Below the pieces are notes generated by a model. The model did no database searches. It saw nothing but the letters and a program-made list of their open reading frames with translations, and was not told the DNA's origin. 64,000 bases of DNA from Allodiplogaster sudhausi (Eukaryota; Nematoda; Chromadorea; Rhabditida; Diplogasteridae): the NCBI GenBank assembly GCA_945643635.1, contig CALZFC010000016.1:6176501-6240500 (forward strand), given 5' to 3'. The translations under genes and the position numbers were made by a program. Positions 45,248 to 55,349 of this stretch are shown piece after piece; positions within the stretch are counted from its first letter, which is position 1, and each line of letters opens with the position of its first letter.

Positions 45248-46344
45248 GGGTGGCTCTGCAAGTCACTCACACTTGACGTTTTGTTATCAACCCATTCGCA
45301 TTCTGAACTTTAAACAACATAAAGTATTGCTCGATGATCGCTTCTTTATTTTAGACATATTTATTATAGCCCATTGATTTTCCATTAGCATTTAAGAGAG
45401 CCTCTCTGTATGCCTCCAGTAGGGCCTGCACCAGATCCAGATATTGGATTTCGAGTATGAAAACATAGTCAGGCATGGCACAGGGCCCCATTAGCAAGAT
45501 TAAATGGTTAAAAAAAATTTTTGTGTGAACAGTTGTAAGTATGTATATTTTATGAATAGACGTATCTCGCTTCAAACTCAATATTTCTCAATTTTCTTTT
45601 TTTTTGGCATAACCGTTGGATTCTAAACAAACACTGCCCAGATCTTTCAGTCAACTATTTCATTTTCACATCGAAAAATTACTTTTAATATTTGAATTTG
45701 ACGATTAAGTAACTTATACTCATTTGTGTGTGGGTGTTATATCTCAAAATGTAGAGCATTAAAAACTGTATTACATACCTTCTTTTCGTTTAGCCTGGAT
45801 GTCTCCTAAGCTGTCAAAAATAGCCTCAAATTGGCGTACCTCGGATCTGTGAGATTCAAGGAATGCGTGAAAAAGAAGTTAAATTCTTGTTGTAACATAA
45901 AATGAATCATTTCATTCGATTCATCTTGTTCCTTTTGATAAAATCTCCCTACAAAAATTTCATAAAAATATCAATTTCCATTAAAATAACGCATTTTTCG
46001 ATTTTTCTGCAATTGTCAGAAAATGACCTAAAACTTTTCAAAGCGCTGTATTTTCACTGTTTTCAGCGAGAACAGAATGCGGATAATAATGTTCTGTTCG
46101 GTACGCGACAAAATTCTCTACATCATACATCCATTACATCTGGATAGGGCGTCCCGACCAATGACAATATCGATTTTCCTATGGCAGTCTCGTCAAAACT
46201 GACATATCCTCATTTTCCAACTTTTCGTGCTATCTTATTGTTTCGTACTCATCCAATACATCATTCTGCTCCACAAAGCACACTAAGGCCAGAATCGATG
46301 TTTGTTTTGCAGATTTCCCGTGGTAAAAGCCCACAAAAGGGTTT

Positions 46345-46410
46345 GCACGCGCGCAGATTTGAACCTGCGACCCATGACATTCGACGTGCACAACCAATTT
46401 GCGAAAATGA
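46345..46410 (-). other. tRNA-like (A box/B box) sequence
   Basis: On the minus strand, TCGCAAATTGG (46404-46394) resembles an A box and GGTTCAAATCT (46365-46355) resembles a B box, 28 nt apart. CGCAG and CTGCG flank a GTTCAAAT loop as a perfect T-stem, one nucleotide too long in the loop. GCA/TGC can form a D stem. The acceptor stem is absent, so it is probably a tRNA pseudogene or SINE head carried in the foldback. Confidence 0.45.
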
Positions 46411-47781
46411 CATAAAAAAATTCATTTCTGGAAAATGCCAAAACCAATCTTAAAGGTTGACCTATCAACCGATAGCTATTTTTGCGCTCTATCGAAATAA
46501 ATATATCCGCCAAAAAGTGTAAATTGGCAGCAAGGCCAAATAAGTGGCCAAAATATTCGAACCCAAAAAAGTAGATCAAACAATCTATACATCATAACGT
46601 GATGTATGGGATAGTTGTTCGTCTTCGCGAAAGCTATCGAATGGCATATAACATGTGGCGATAAGTTCAATCCCCGAGCAAATAACAGCCGCGAAAATGT
46701 CTCCCTAAAATATTGACTTTTCAACGGACTCCAGCCGCGGCAATAATCTTGCCGTTTGTCCAAGACATGTCCAGGACAATCGGTCATGACCGTTCATGGT
46801 CATAACCATGTCAAGGACACGTCAAGGACATGTCATGGACACCTGCACATATGCGCGTTAAAATACTTTTTTTGACATTTTCAGCTCTTTTTAGTGTTTT
46901 TCTATATTTATTTTACAAAAATAATCAAAATAAAAAAAGAGAAGCTAAAATGGTTCACTCTAAGTCCACTTTTGAAAAAAATGCAACTTTTTAAGTCGAT
47001 TTGCACCTGACACTTATGCACCAATCAATTACAATTATGTATCATCTGCTTGAAACTATGTATCGAATCGGATTCCTTTCCATACCCCAACTCTGATTGT
47101 GAGATACGCCCAAGGTCATTCCTGCAAGCCAGTTCCCTGTATCTTCTCCTGCACAACCACATCTCGAGAAATTCTTAGATGTAACAACATTTATTGATGG
47201 GGCTTCATAACATGGCCATAACAAAAACGGTGGGGGAGAAAAACATAGCAGAGGAATGTGGGGCACTCCGTGCAACATTCGCGAGCACTGCTTGAATACG
47301 ATGGTGCCGAGCAGTGGATGTGCGAGTTGGCGCCAGTCAGTAATTCTGCTACACCATTCGCGAGACGCATGTTCGCGAGGCAAGCTTCTCCCGTCTCTTC
47401 AGCTAGGCTCTTCAGCACAATGGTGGCGAATGGATCCAAAAACATGCCGAACTCAGTTTAGAAAAACAAAACAACATAAAATAAGCGCAGCTTGTTAAAG
47501 AACGTGGAAGAACGTTCTTGCATCCATCCGAAAATTGTTGGCTCGTTTAAAAGTTTCCCACCAAATTGACTTCAAACAAAACTAAAAAAGAGGTGCTATA
47601 TGTCATAAACTGTGTCGCATGCCATAATTTGTCCGGGACATCAGTAGTAACCGCGAGCGTGTCACTCTGTGTTCTCCGCGTTTATGCACTCTCTCGCTAT
47701 GGTCATGACCACGTAAGGGACAAGCCCACAAAAGTGTCCATGACCATCGAGATTTTTTCTTTTTTGTCCAGGACACGTCCA

Positions 47782-47802
47782 AGACATGTCTTAGACATGT
47801 CC
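47782..47802. promoter_or_regulatory. p53-type double half-site (sequence match only)
   Basis: AGACATGTCT and AGACATGTCC separated by one T each fit the RRRCWWGYYY half-site of p53-family proteins. More such decamers lie at about 46757-46850 and 47830. They arise from the element's own palindromic repeats, so any regulatory role is inference. Confidence 0.3.
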
Positions 47803-47919
47803 TAGACCCCTGTCTATATACGTGGATGTGTCCAGGACATGTATCCGTTTTATTTTGAAACGGTCATGACCGATTGTCCTTGACATGTCTCGGCCAAACG
47901 GCAAGATTAATGCCGCGGC

Positions 47920-48008
47920 AGTTCTCTTTTTCGGTACTCCAGCCGAATAGCAAATAGTGACTGATAAATAATGTCCTCTCTATTAGTAAGAGTACCGAAA
48001 GAGAGCCC
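47920..48008. mobile_element. 89-bp hairpin insertion in the right arm
   Basis: The left arm reads CCGCGGC directly into TGGAGTCC (as reverse complement of 46725-46735). The right arm has 89 extra bases at that point. They start AGTTCTCTTTTTCGGTACT and end AGTACCGAAAGAGAGC, which are inverted copies, so the insert is a tiny self-complementary element. Confidence 0.65.
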
Positions 48009-48391
48009 TGGAGTCCGTTGAAAAGTCAATTTGTTGGTGTATAAGGTACTAAACCGTCAAATTCAAATATTAAAAGTAAATTTTCGATGTGAAAATGAAA
48101 TAGTTGACTGAAACATCTGAACAGTGTTTGTTTAGAATCCAACGATGATGCCAATAAAAAAGAGAAAATTGAGAAATATTGATATTAAAGAAAGTTATGT
48201 GCACTTAAACTTTTCCCCTACTTTTGCATGCCCAATCAAGGAAAAAATTTTATAACAAAATTGACCTTCTAATTTTCTTCATAGTGCGCATAGGTACCCC
48301 TGATTAAATTTTGGATTGCCAAATCAAAAATTTTTACCCGGGGCAGGCCCCCATAGAGGGCTGCTTCATCCTTACAGAGAGGCTCTCTTAA

Positions 48392-48838
48392 AGGAAGTAT
48401 CCGACGAAAAAATAACTTCCTCTTTTACATTCCCATATGATCAAGTCTGGACTAAAAGATCGATTAGAGGTGGTCCCGCTTTACGAAACTCAGTATTTAG
48501 CCAGAAATTTGCATTTGTTTTTTGGAATACGGTAGAAAACGTCTCTGTCGATGCATCCGGTGTATGCTTAAATCCAAGCAAGGAGTGCCAACGGGTGGGA
48601 AGAAGAGGCAGGCTCTGCCCGTCTTGCCCACTTAGCACCCCATTTTCACCAAGGGATGGAGATACAGACGTTAGAGAAAAGCGAGACAATGAAAGAGGTC
48701 GAGAGAGGTTAGATACACATACGTTTCAAATTTGAAATTATTTAGCGGGCGCTAAAAAAGGCTCATCCAGTTGGGAGTTTCGAATAGTTTGATAAATTAA
48801 TTTTATCAGATACGGTTTTCTTTCGTCGGATACTTCCT
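48392..48838. mobile_element. TTAA-flanked MITE, 447 bp
   Basis: The ends AGGAAGTATCCGACGAAA (48392) and TTTCGTCGGATACTTCCT (to 48838) are an exact 18-bp inverted repeat. TTAA lies at 48388-48391 and at 48839-48842. The left TTAA is shared with the right end of the 3.0 kb element. There is no conserved ORF; the 139-codon frame starting at 48316 crosses the element border. Confidence 0.8.
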
Positions 48839-48884
48839 TTAATTGCCGACAGCCGACAGAGAAAAAGAAATATAACATATAACA

Positions 48885-50160
48885 ACGTTTGAAACTTCGC
48901 AACTCTTCATTGCTGTGCGTGCCCTTCTCCCTTGAATCTCTCTCACTTCTCTCTCTTTCTCTTAGACTAATCTTCTTTAACTTCTCTCTCTCTTCTGTTT
49001 CTCTCTCCTCTCTCTCTCCTCTCTCTCTCTTTCTCTCTTCTCTCTACTCTACTATCTTTTTCTCTCTCGCATTCCCTGCAATCGCTTTGCTAACAATAAC
49101 AGTTGAAATTTTGAAACGGCAACGCTTGAGCTTGCTCGTCTTGTAACATTAATAATAAAAAATAAAATAAGTTGAGTTTTACAAGTCGTCTAGCTCTTTT
49201 TGCACTTTTTTTTAAAGTTCAGTACAAATTTAAGAAGAATCAACCGGATTCAGCGGAGCGTTTTCTTTGGATCCATTTAAAAATATTCCCGCAATATGTA
49301 AGATACGATAAAAAAAATCCCGCAATATGTTTGATACGATAAAGAAAATGTACTCAATATTGGCCAGTTTTTTTTGTTGTCGGAGCAAGTGGGAATGATT
49401 GTTTCGTCACGCCGAACGTTCATGAATTTCGTTTTAGGCTGAACCGGCGTTTTTCTAATTAGTTTTCTTGAGATAAAGCAAGTAAGCCGAATTCCAATCG
49501 ATGAAACTGACATGGATTAAAAAATCAACAGAACAATATCAATTTCAAAGATAACCGCAACCTCATCAGCCCATGTATTTCTATATTTTTACTATTTTTG
49601 AAAGAAGGATTGACGGTCATCGCTTTTTAGTGTATGTTTTAAAAGTTCAGTACGATAATTGTTTAATCAATCGGATTTGTCGTCAAAGTAGAGAAATTAA
49701 CTTGGTCGGTTCTAGTTCTCTTAAAGGGGGGGGGGGCGCTTCTACATACTTCGATACCCATCTGGAAGTACTTCTATTAGAAGGACGCATTGGAAGAAAA
49801 TTCAATATCTCAAGTTCATTTTAAAAAGAATAGTAAAAAATTGCGTTTTGGAACAGTTGGTTTCTGAAGCTTACTTTCGAATAAAGCTTTTGTGGACCGG
49901 GCATATCCAGAGATGGTAACAGCCCGGCCTGGCGGGCCCGCGGCCATCAGGGCCATTGCAGCTCATTGAATAGCTGGTGACGGTAGGCTGCGTGGTAAAG
50001 CAGGACGATCACTGAAGAAGTATGTATACAGATGCAGAGTGATAAGATTATATTTTATCATCACGGCGGATGGTTCACACATTGCGGATTGTTAATTGTA
50101 GGATGATCAATCAAATATCCCTTATAAAATAGAATACAAATTCAAAATCACACTTTTTCC
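48885..50160. other. repeat-rich intergenic stretch
   Basis: CT tract at about 48937-49070. Repeat 'a' at 49385-49510. Segment shared with 30225-30425 at 49683-49905. A poly-G run at 49727. CAGGGCCATTGCAGCTCATT at 49949 is shared with 34046. Confidence 0.6.
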
Positions 50161-50297
50161 ACAGGGGTGCTTGCATTTTAAAGGCGAGCGATTATATCTG
50201 GTCTTGGAGACGCCTTTTAATATTTCATATCAAATCTGCCTACAATTTACATGTGCAAATATATTATTCTCTCTCCACATGTCATTGTCCATTCCAA

Positions 50298-50342
<45 letters not shown>

Positions 50343-51167
50343 CTCTGTCTGTCTTGCTCTCTAACTCCCTCCACTCTCTTTTCGCAATCTCGCGACTCAT
50401 TCAAAAAAGCGGCATGAAAGCGCAAAAACGGATTACGATGAAACTCAGATCGCCATATTCGTCTTTTCCTTTCTCTCTTTACTTCTTTTAATATCTGTAG
50501 ATATGTAGACCTTTAATATCTTTTAAGGTAATATTTTCAGAATTGAGCGATGACGACTGAAAATATTTATTTATTATACCTAGGAGTATTTTGCAAAAAA
50601 AAGATATTTAGTATTAGATGACGATGAGTGAGCTGCCTCTCATGCCCAGAGCATGGCGCTATAAACACCAAATGGGTTTGTACAAATAATGAAAACACAA
50701 TAATAATTAGACAACTAAAAAAAATATGTATGTTCATTGTCAAAAGCTTCATTATTAATTGAATTCTGGACCACGTCACGTTATATTTTTTGATACAGGA
50801 AGACATAAACAATTTCTCTGTTCTGTTCCAAAATGTGCGATAAATGCCTGGTGGTTCACTCGGTGACATATTGAATATATTTGCTGGCCCCACGCGTCAT
50901 TTGCTGCTGACCGTGGGGATCCATTGAGGCATTAATATCCTTATCAATATATCATCTCATAGAAAGCGACAACTTCTTCATATTCAAAATGATAGCCAGT
51001 GATTTTAGTTAGGCAGGTATTCTAGCATATAAAAAGCTATATTTGATGTTATTTTCTTACAATGTGGCTTGAGTAGTTTCGTACCCATGGCCTTTTGACC
51101 TTGGCCCCTCGAGAACCCTGACCCTATGGCGATCGAATCAATCCTTTATCGACTCCGGGGGAGTGCT
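50161..51167. other. gene-poor stretch
   Basis: (CT)n at 50300-50345; otherwise no exon or repeat that I can name. Confidence 0.4.
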
Positions 51168-51204
51168 TGAATTTCTTTCCATGCTAAACATGGAAAGAAA
51201 TTCA
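51168..51204. other. 16-bp perfect hairpin at a repeat 'a' edge
   Basis: TGAATTTCTTTCCATG, five-base loop CTAAA, CATGGAAAGAAATTCA. The arms are the TGAATTTCTTTCAATGC word of repeat 'a' and its inverse, and the rest of repeat 'a' follows to 51290. Confidence 0.8.
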
Positions 51205-51549
51205 CAAGTGTTCAGCATTCGAATTAGTTAACGTGAGATAAAGAAAGCAATTTAAATTCCAACCGATAGACATGAAGCAGAAGGTGCTAGTTCAAAACAG
51301 AAGAATAATTTTACTTCAATAAATATTCTCTATTTTCAAAATTGACTTGCATTATTCATTTTCATTTCAACTTTTTTGCGTTATACGCTGAATCGTATTC
51401 GCCACAGTTGGCTTTTCTGTATTGCTTCTAAGTACACTACTGCTTAACTTGAACTATTATAAAGCATACGTCCTATAAGCAAAAACATTGTTTTAATAAA
51501 TATAAGTCTTCTTTTTGTAGATAATAAAATAATAAAGGTGACAACATTT

Positions 51550-51554
51550 CTGTT

Positions 51555-51595
<41 letters not shown>

Positions 51596-51700
51596 CTCTC
51601 TCTCTCTCCACTCTCCCCCCCCTCTCCCTATCTCTCTCTACCTATCTCTCTCTCTCTTTCTACCTCTCTTCTCTCTCTCAATCTCTCTCTCTCTCGCAAC
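51550..51700. repeat. (CT)n microsatellite
   Basis: CT tract with a C run at 51616; inverted copy of repeat 'e' follows at about 51765-51860. Flanked by TTTTAATAAA-rich DNA with no exon. Confidence 0.8.
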
Positions 51701-52554
51701 AATGTTTTGCATCAGATTGTAAATTTTGTTAAATTTTGATCACATCAATCGATATGGAATCGATTTCGATTCGAAGAGCTGACTTTTTAGCTACGAGATT
51801 GCAGCGTAAAGCACCTTCACTGTTCTCACAAATATAAAACCGATCAACAAAAAGTAGGCCCAAGTGAAGGCCAAAATAATAAATATAAAACAATTGAGTA
51901 AACAAATTGATGTGCCTACAGCATTTTGGCACTTACCGAGAGAGACAGAGAGAGAGAGAGAGAGACCGAGAGAACGAGAGAGAAAAAAACATTCTCTAAT
52001 CTTCTCGCATATTTTTTTATTCTTACCTTAATTGTATGAAAATTAAAATAATAAATCATAATTTAAAATTTAGTGGATTATATCAAATAATCGTATATTA
52101 TTGTATGGGCATTATTTTTTCATGGGACGACATTACTGAATGAAAAACAGCATTTTTTCCTGTGAGAAATAAAGAGATAAAAGACTCTAATTAGCAATGG
52201 AATAAACAACTAGAGCGTAAAAACAAATGTGTCGAATTAGGTTCTGCATGAAATGCCCTTTTTTAAAAAAAATACAATAAAATATTCTAGCATGAAGAAG
52301 AGAAGTAGTGAATTTTAGCAATAATAAACATTTATTGATATTGCGAAAAATATCATTCTACTCTGCAGCCCGTGGACGGTGCAGAAATCGACCTGTTGAG
52401 GGAGGAATAGAGAGTAAGAGTCAGAAGAGAGAGAAGAAGAGAGAGAGAGAAAGAATAGAGAGAGATTGACGATTATAACACGTCATATTAAAAATTTTCC
52501 TTCCTTTCCTACTATGTTGATTATGTGATAAGGAATCACACGTTGTCCCAGCGT

Positions 52555-52750
52555 TGTTCTTAAGGAGAGTTGCCCTTTTAGCATAGCGGTAGCATCGAAA
52601 ACCACCTTCTTTTTTTTCGTAAAAAATAGGCATTCTTTCAAGAAAAGTAATGTCAATATTGAATGGAATTTTTTTAACGATACTAACTTATTGCGGTGAA
52701 TTAGATTTATTTTATTTTTGAACAGATTCACATTGTCGCCCGATGAATCC
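52555..52750 (-). repeat. dispersed repeat 'd', inverted copy
   Basis: GGAGAGTTGCCCTTTTAGCA and AAAATAGGCATTCTTTCA are the inverse of the repeat 'd' words at 30990-31190. The longest peptide reading of the family (93 codons, minus strand) is here and has no recognised homology. Confidence 0.7.
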
Positions 52751-53936
52751 AATCGAGTCTTCAACCCTTTTGGATCCTGAAATCAACAAAGAAAAACCTA
52801 ATGGTAAAGTACGGAAACAACTCGATGTATATTAAGTCATTCTTCAACTCCTCAGTATTTGGTCATTTATTAAGCCATTTAGAATTTAACATTATCTCGT
52901 CATTCCTCTTACAAAAAGCCTTAACCTGCTAACTCAGAATAAGCTCTGAATGGAATTGACGCCATTTACACTGCTTCTACTACACATTTAATATTTGCAG
53001 GATATAAATAATCCACAGTTTGAAAGTTATAAAGCAATAGAACAATCTCAGTTGCATAGAACAACACAACGTCTACAGCTCATGTATTTCTTTATTTTTA
53101 CAAATTAAAAAAAAACTTCGCAACGAATTGTAGTCGAATATGCCATGTTCGTCATCTCTTCAATATGCTCAAGGTGGGCAGAGGCGAATGAAGAAGATAG
53201 TTCTAATTCGAAAAGTTGAATATTTTACGCAAAAAATATTTATTATTTTTGAATTTCGCTTATTATCATTTTTGTTTATTATAAATTGTCGTTTTAATAA
53301 TTCGATACATTTTGCTGTAAGATCTTTAGTTCATGCACACACAAAATAATTTGGTTGTATTTAACAAAATGAGGTACAAATATATTATGAGAACAAAATA
53401 TACTTGCAAAATATTTTGTGAAAACGGCGCGGGCATTCTGTACCCTCCGAGGTACATTTTGTAAAATGAGCGAGTTGGGCCGGAAGCGCCCCATTCAGCT
53501 GCTGTTTTTCGCTCTGTTTTGTTTTTTTCTCTTCCCCTCTTGATAAAACTGCCTATCTCTCTATATATCTTTTTTCTCTAAGCTTTTCCCTATCCAACAA
53601 TACCTTTTTCCCCACTGTACTTGCATTTTAAAGCCCCTTTAAAATTACTTTTATACGGCATTCCAGAGTTTCTGAAATTTTTTATATCTTTTTCTTCTTA
53701 TTTCTCTCTCTGTCTATCTAAATAGAATAAAATGTCATTAAAGATCGCAAAAAGCGATAATTTAACTAACTTGTGACTGTAGTGATGATGGTGGAGTCGT
53801 CGCCGTTGCTGGTACCTGGAAGTGGACAGAGAGAGAGAGAGAAAGACATTTTGTTCCCGACCGGACCCGAACCACCACCCCCCGCGCGCAATTTTCCCAC
53901 GTTAACCACCAGGCCACCAACCCACCCATGCAGCTT

Positions 53937-54270
53937 TCTTGTCGTGCGCTATGGAGGATCGAGGACCCAATTTGGCGTCTTCGTTCAAGTTAGTTAGAGG
54001 TTCTTATTTGCATTTATATAGAGGATAAATTAGTTGAATGGCATTATTGTTGATTATTAGGCGAACGAGATCGTGTGCAGCGAGGGACTGTTGCATGCAG
54101 TCGTAGTTTCATTGGCGGCCCACTACGTCTTCCATCTTCAATTCGATGCTGAAGTTACGGACGTATGGCTTGTACTTCTTCACTTCCTCGGTCTCTCAAC
54201 TCGGGAGATGAAATCCAACGTTGGGAAAAGAGTCGCTCAGGCAATCGCAGCCAAGGTTTCACAGTTGTAA
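53937..54270 (+). pseudogene. companion-gene 3' fragment, copy 2
   Basis: Exon piece 53937-53988 reads VRYGGSRTQFGVFVQ, aligning with VICSNGDSATSFIVAVNG of the 40.9-44.2 kb gene. Exon 54061-54270 reads LLHAVVVSLAAHYVFHLQFD then an extra 20 or so residues to a TAA, aligning with LLVLIAVYYVFNLMFPEP. The 5' exons are not recognisable upstream. Here the companion lies before the transposase gene, the reverse of the first locus, so it may belong to a neighbouring element. Confidence 0.65.
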
Positions 54271-54294
54271 AACCTTTCACTTTTTCTAGGATAT

Positions 54295-54560
54295 TTCCTT
54301 GGTTTCTGTAATGTAGATTACTGTAACATACGCTATATTGGAAACCATTATAGATTACTGTAATATATGTTCTCCTCAAAAGTTACGATTGATTACAGTT
54401 ATATGTTCCAAACCTAACCGAGAACCATTTAGATTACTGTAATATAGGCTTATAGGAAACCGTTTTAGGTTACTGTAATATATGTTCTTCTTAAGAGTTA
54501 CTGTAGATTACTGTTATATGTTTCTAATGGAGAACCATTTAGATTACTGTAATATAGGAT
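54295..54560. repeat. tandem repeat rich in GATTACTGTAATAT
   Basis: GAGAACCATTTAGATTACTG occurs at about 54420 and 54532, with TAGATTACTGTAA-type words about every 40-60 bp in between. The higher period is about 112 bp with shorter internal repeats. It directly follows the companion fragment, like the 44380-44690 repeat after the intact copy. Confidence 0.65.
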
Positions 54561-55349
54561 TTATTTGAATCTTTTGGCCTCACTTCTTCTACTGTGCGAT
54601 TAATCTGTTGAATATGACGCGTAATTTTTGAACTACAGCTAAAACTATACACCGTATTGCACTTATAAAACTTAGTCTAAATTGCATGTTGTGTGAATTT
54701 TTTTTTGAACAAGCGATCTTGTAAATGAATCTTAATTCTGTGATATCGACGCCTTTGCTTATTGACATTCAGTTTGTAAAACTTTGATCGATCCGACGAA
54801 AATGAAGCACTTGGTTCATAACTTCAGCGTATTCCCAGAGTTTTGATGTTTCAACTTCAAATACAGTATCTGCGAGTGTGAATTACATTGAACTCATATG
54901 ACTTTCAAGATAATTTGCTTTGTTTCTGACCGATTTTAGGGGCAAGTATGAAGCCGATGTGCTGATCGGGTCTAGCAGCAGCAACAACACTCTTCATATA
55001 GTTGATGTGTCTTTTTATACTACTTGAATATTTTATTCTTAAATTTTTATTTTTATTTTCAGTATTGTATATAGTATTAGTGTTAAGTATTTAAGTTCAA
55101 TACGTTGTATTATGCCGGTTTAATCAAAGGTTGCTTTTAAAGAATATGCATAAAAGATTGAGGAATTTCTTGCATGATTCAGGAACTTCCTGTAGCAGAA
55201 TCGCGTGCTGCTAAATCGACAGGATGTCTGGGCAGGTTTGTCTGCTGCCACATGAAAGTATCTTTAATAGAGTTCTTTGGTTAATTTTTAAAGCTATGTA
55301 TATTGCAGTGCGTTTACGTTAAGTTTTGTGTTAGAGTACTTTCTTTAAG

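Larger units (their letters stand above)
45396..48387. mobile_element. 3.0 kb TTAA-flanked foldback element
   Basis: TTAA at 45392-45395 and 48388-48391 bracket inverted ends GAGAGCCTCTCTGTA (15 bp exact, 20 bp including TTAA and the outer T). Inverted homology continues inward in blocks: 45577-45720 against 48040-48185, and 46707-46795 against 47850-48030. The inner blocks carry many GGACATGTCC-like palindromes. The centre (47042-47460) has minus-strand frames of 84 and 113 codons that I do not recognise. A tRNA-like patch lies in the left half and an inserted hairpin in the right arm. TTAA use suggests piggyBac-type mobilisation in trans. Confidence 0.85.

Noticed and set aside
44787..45270. 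Ser/Leu frames on the minus strand
   Set aside because: Opposite-strand reading of a (GA)n tract; the same explanation applies at 15810-16073, 16678-17085, 19696-20078 and 63026-63302.
48316..48735. 139-codon plus-strand ORF
   Set aside because: It spans the border between two transposons and has no conserved counterpart.
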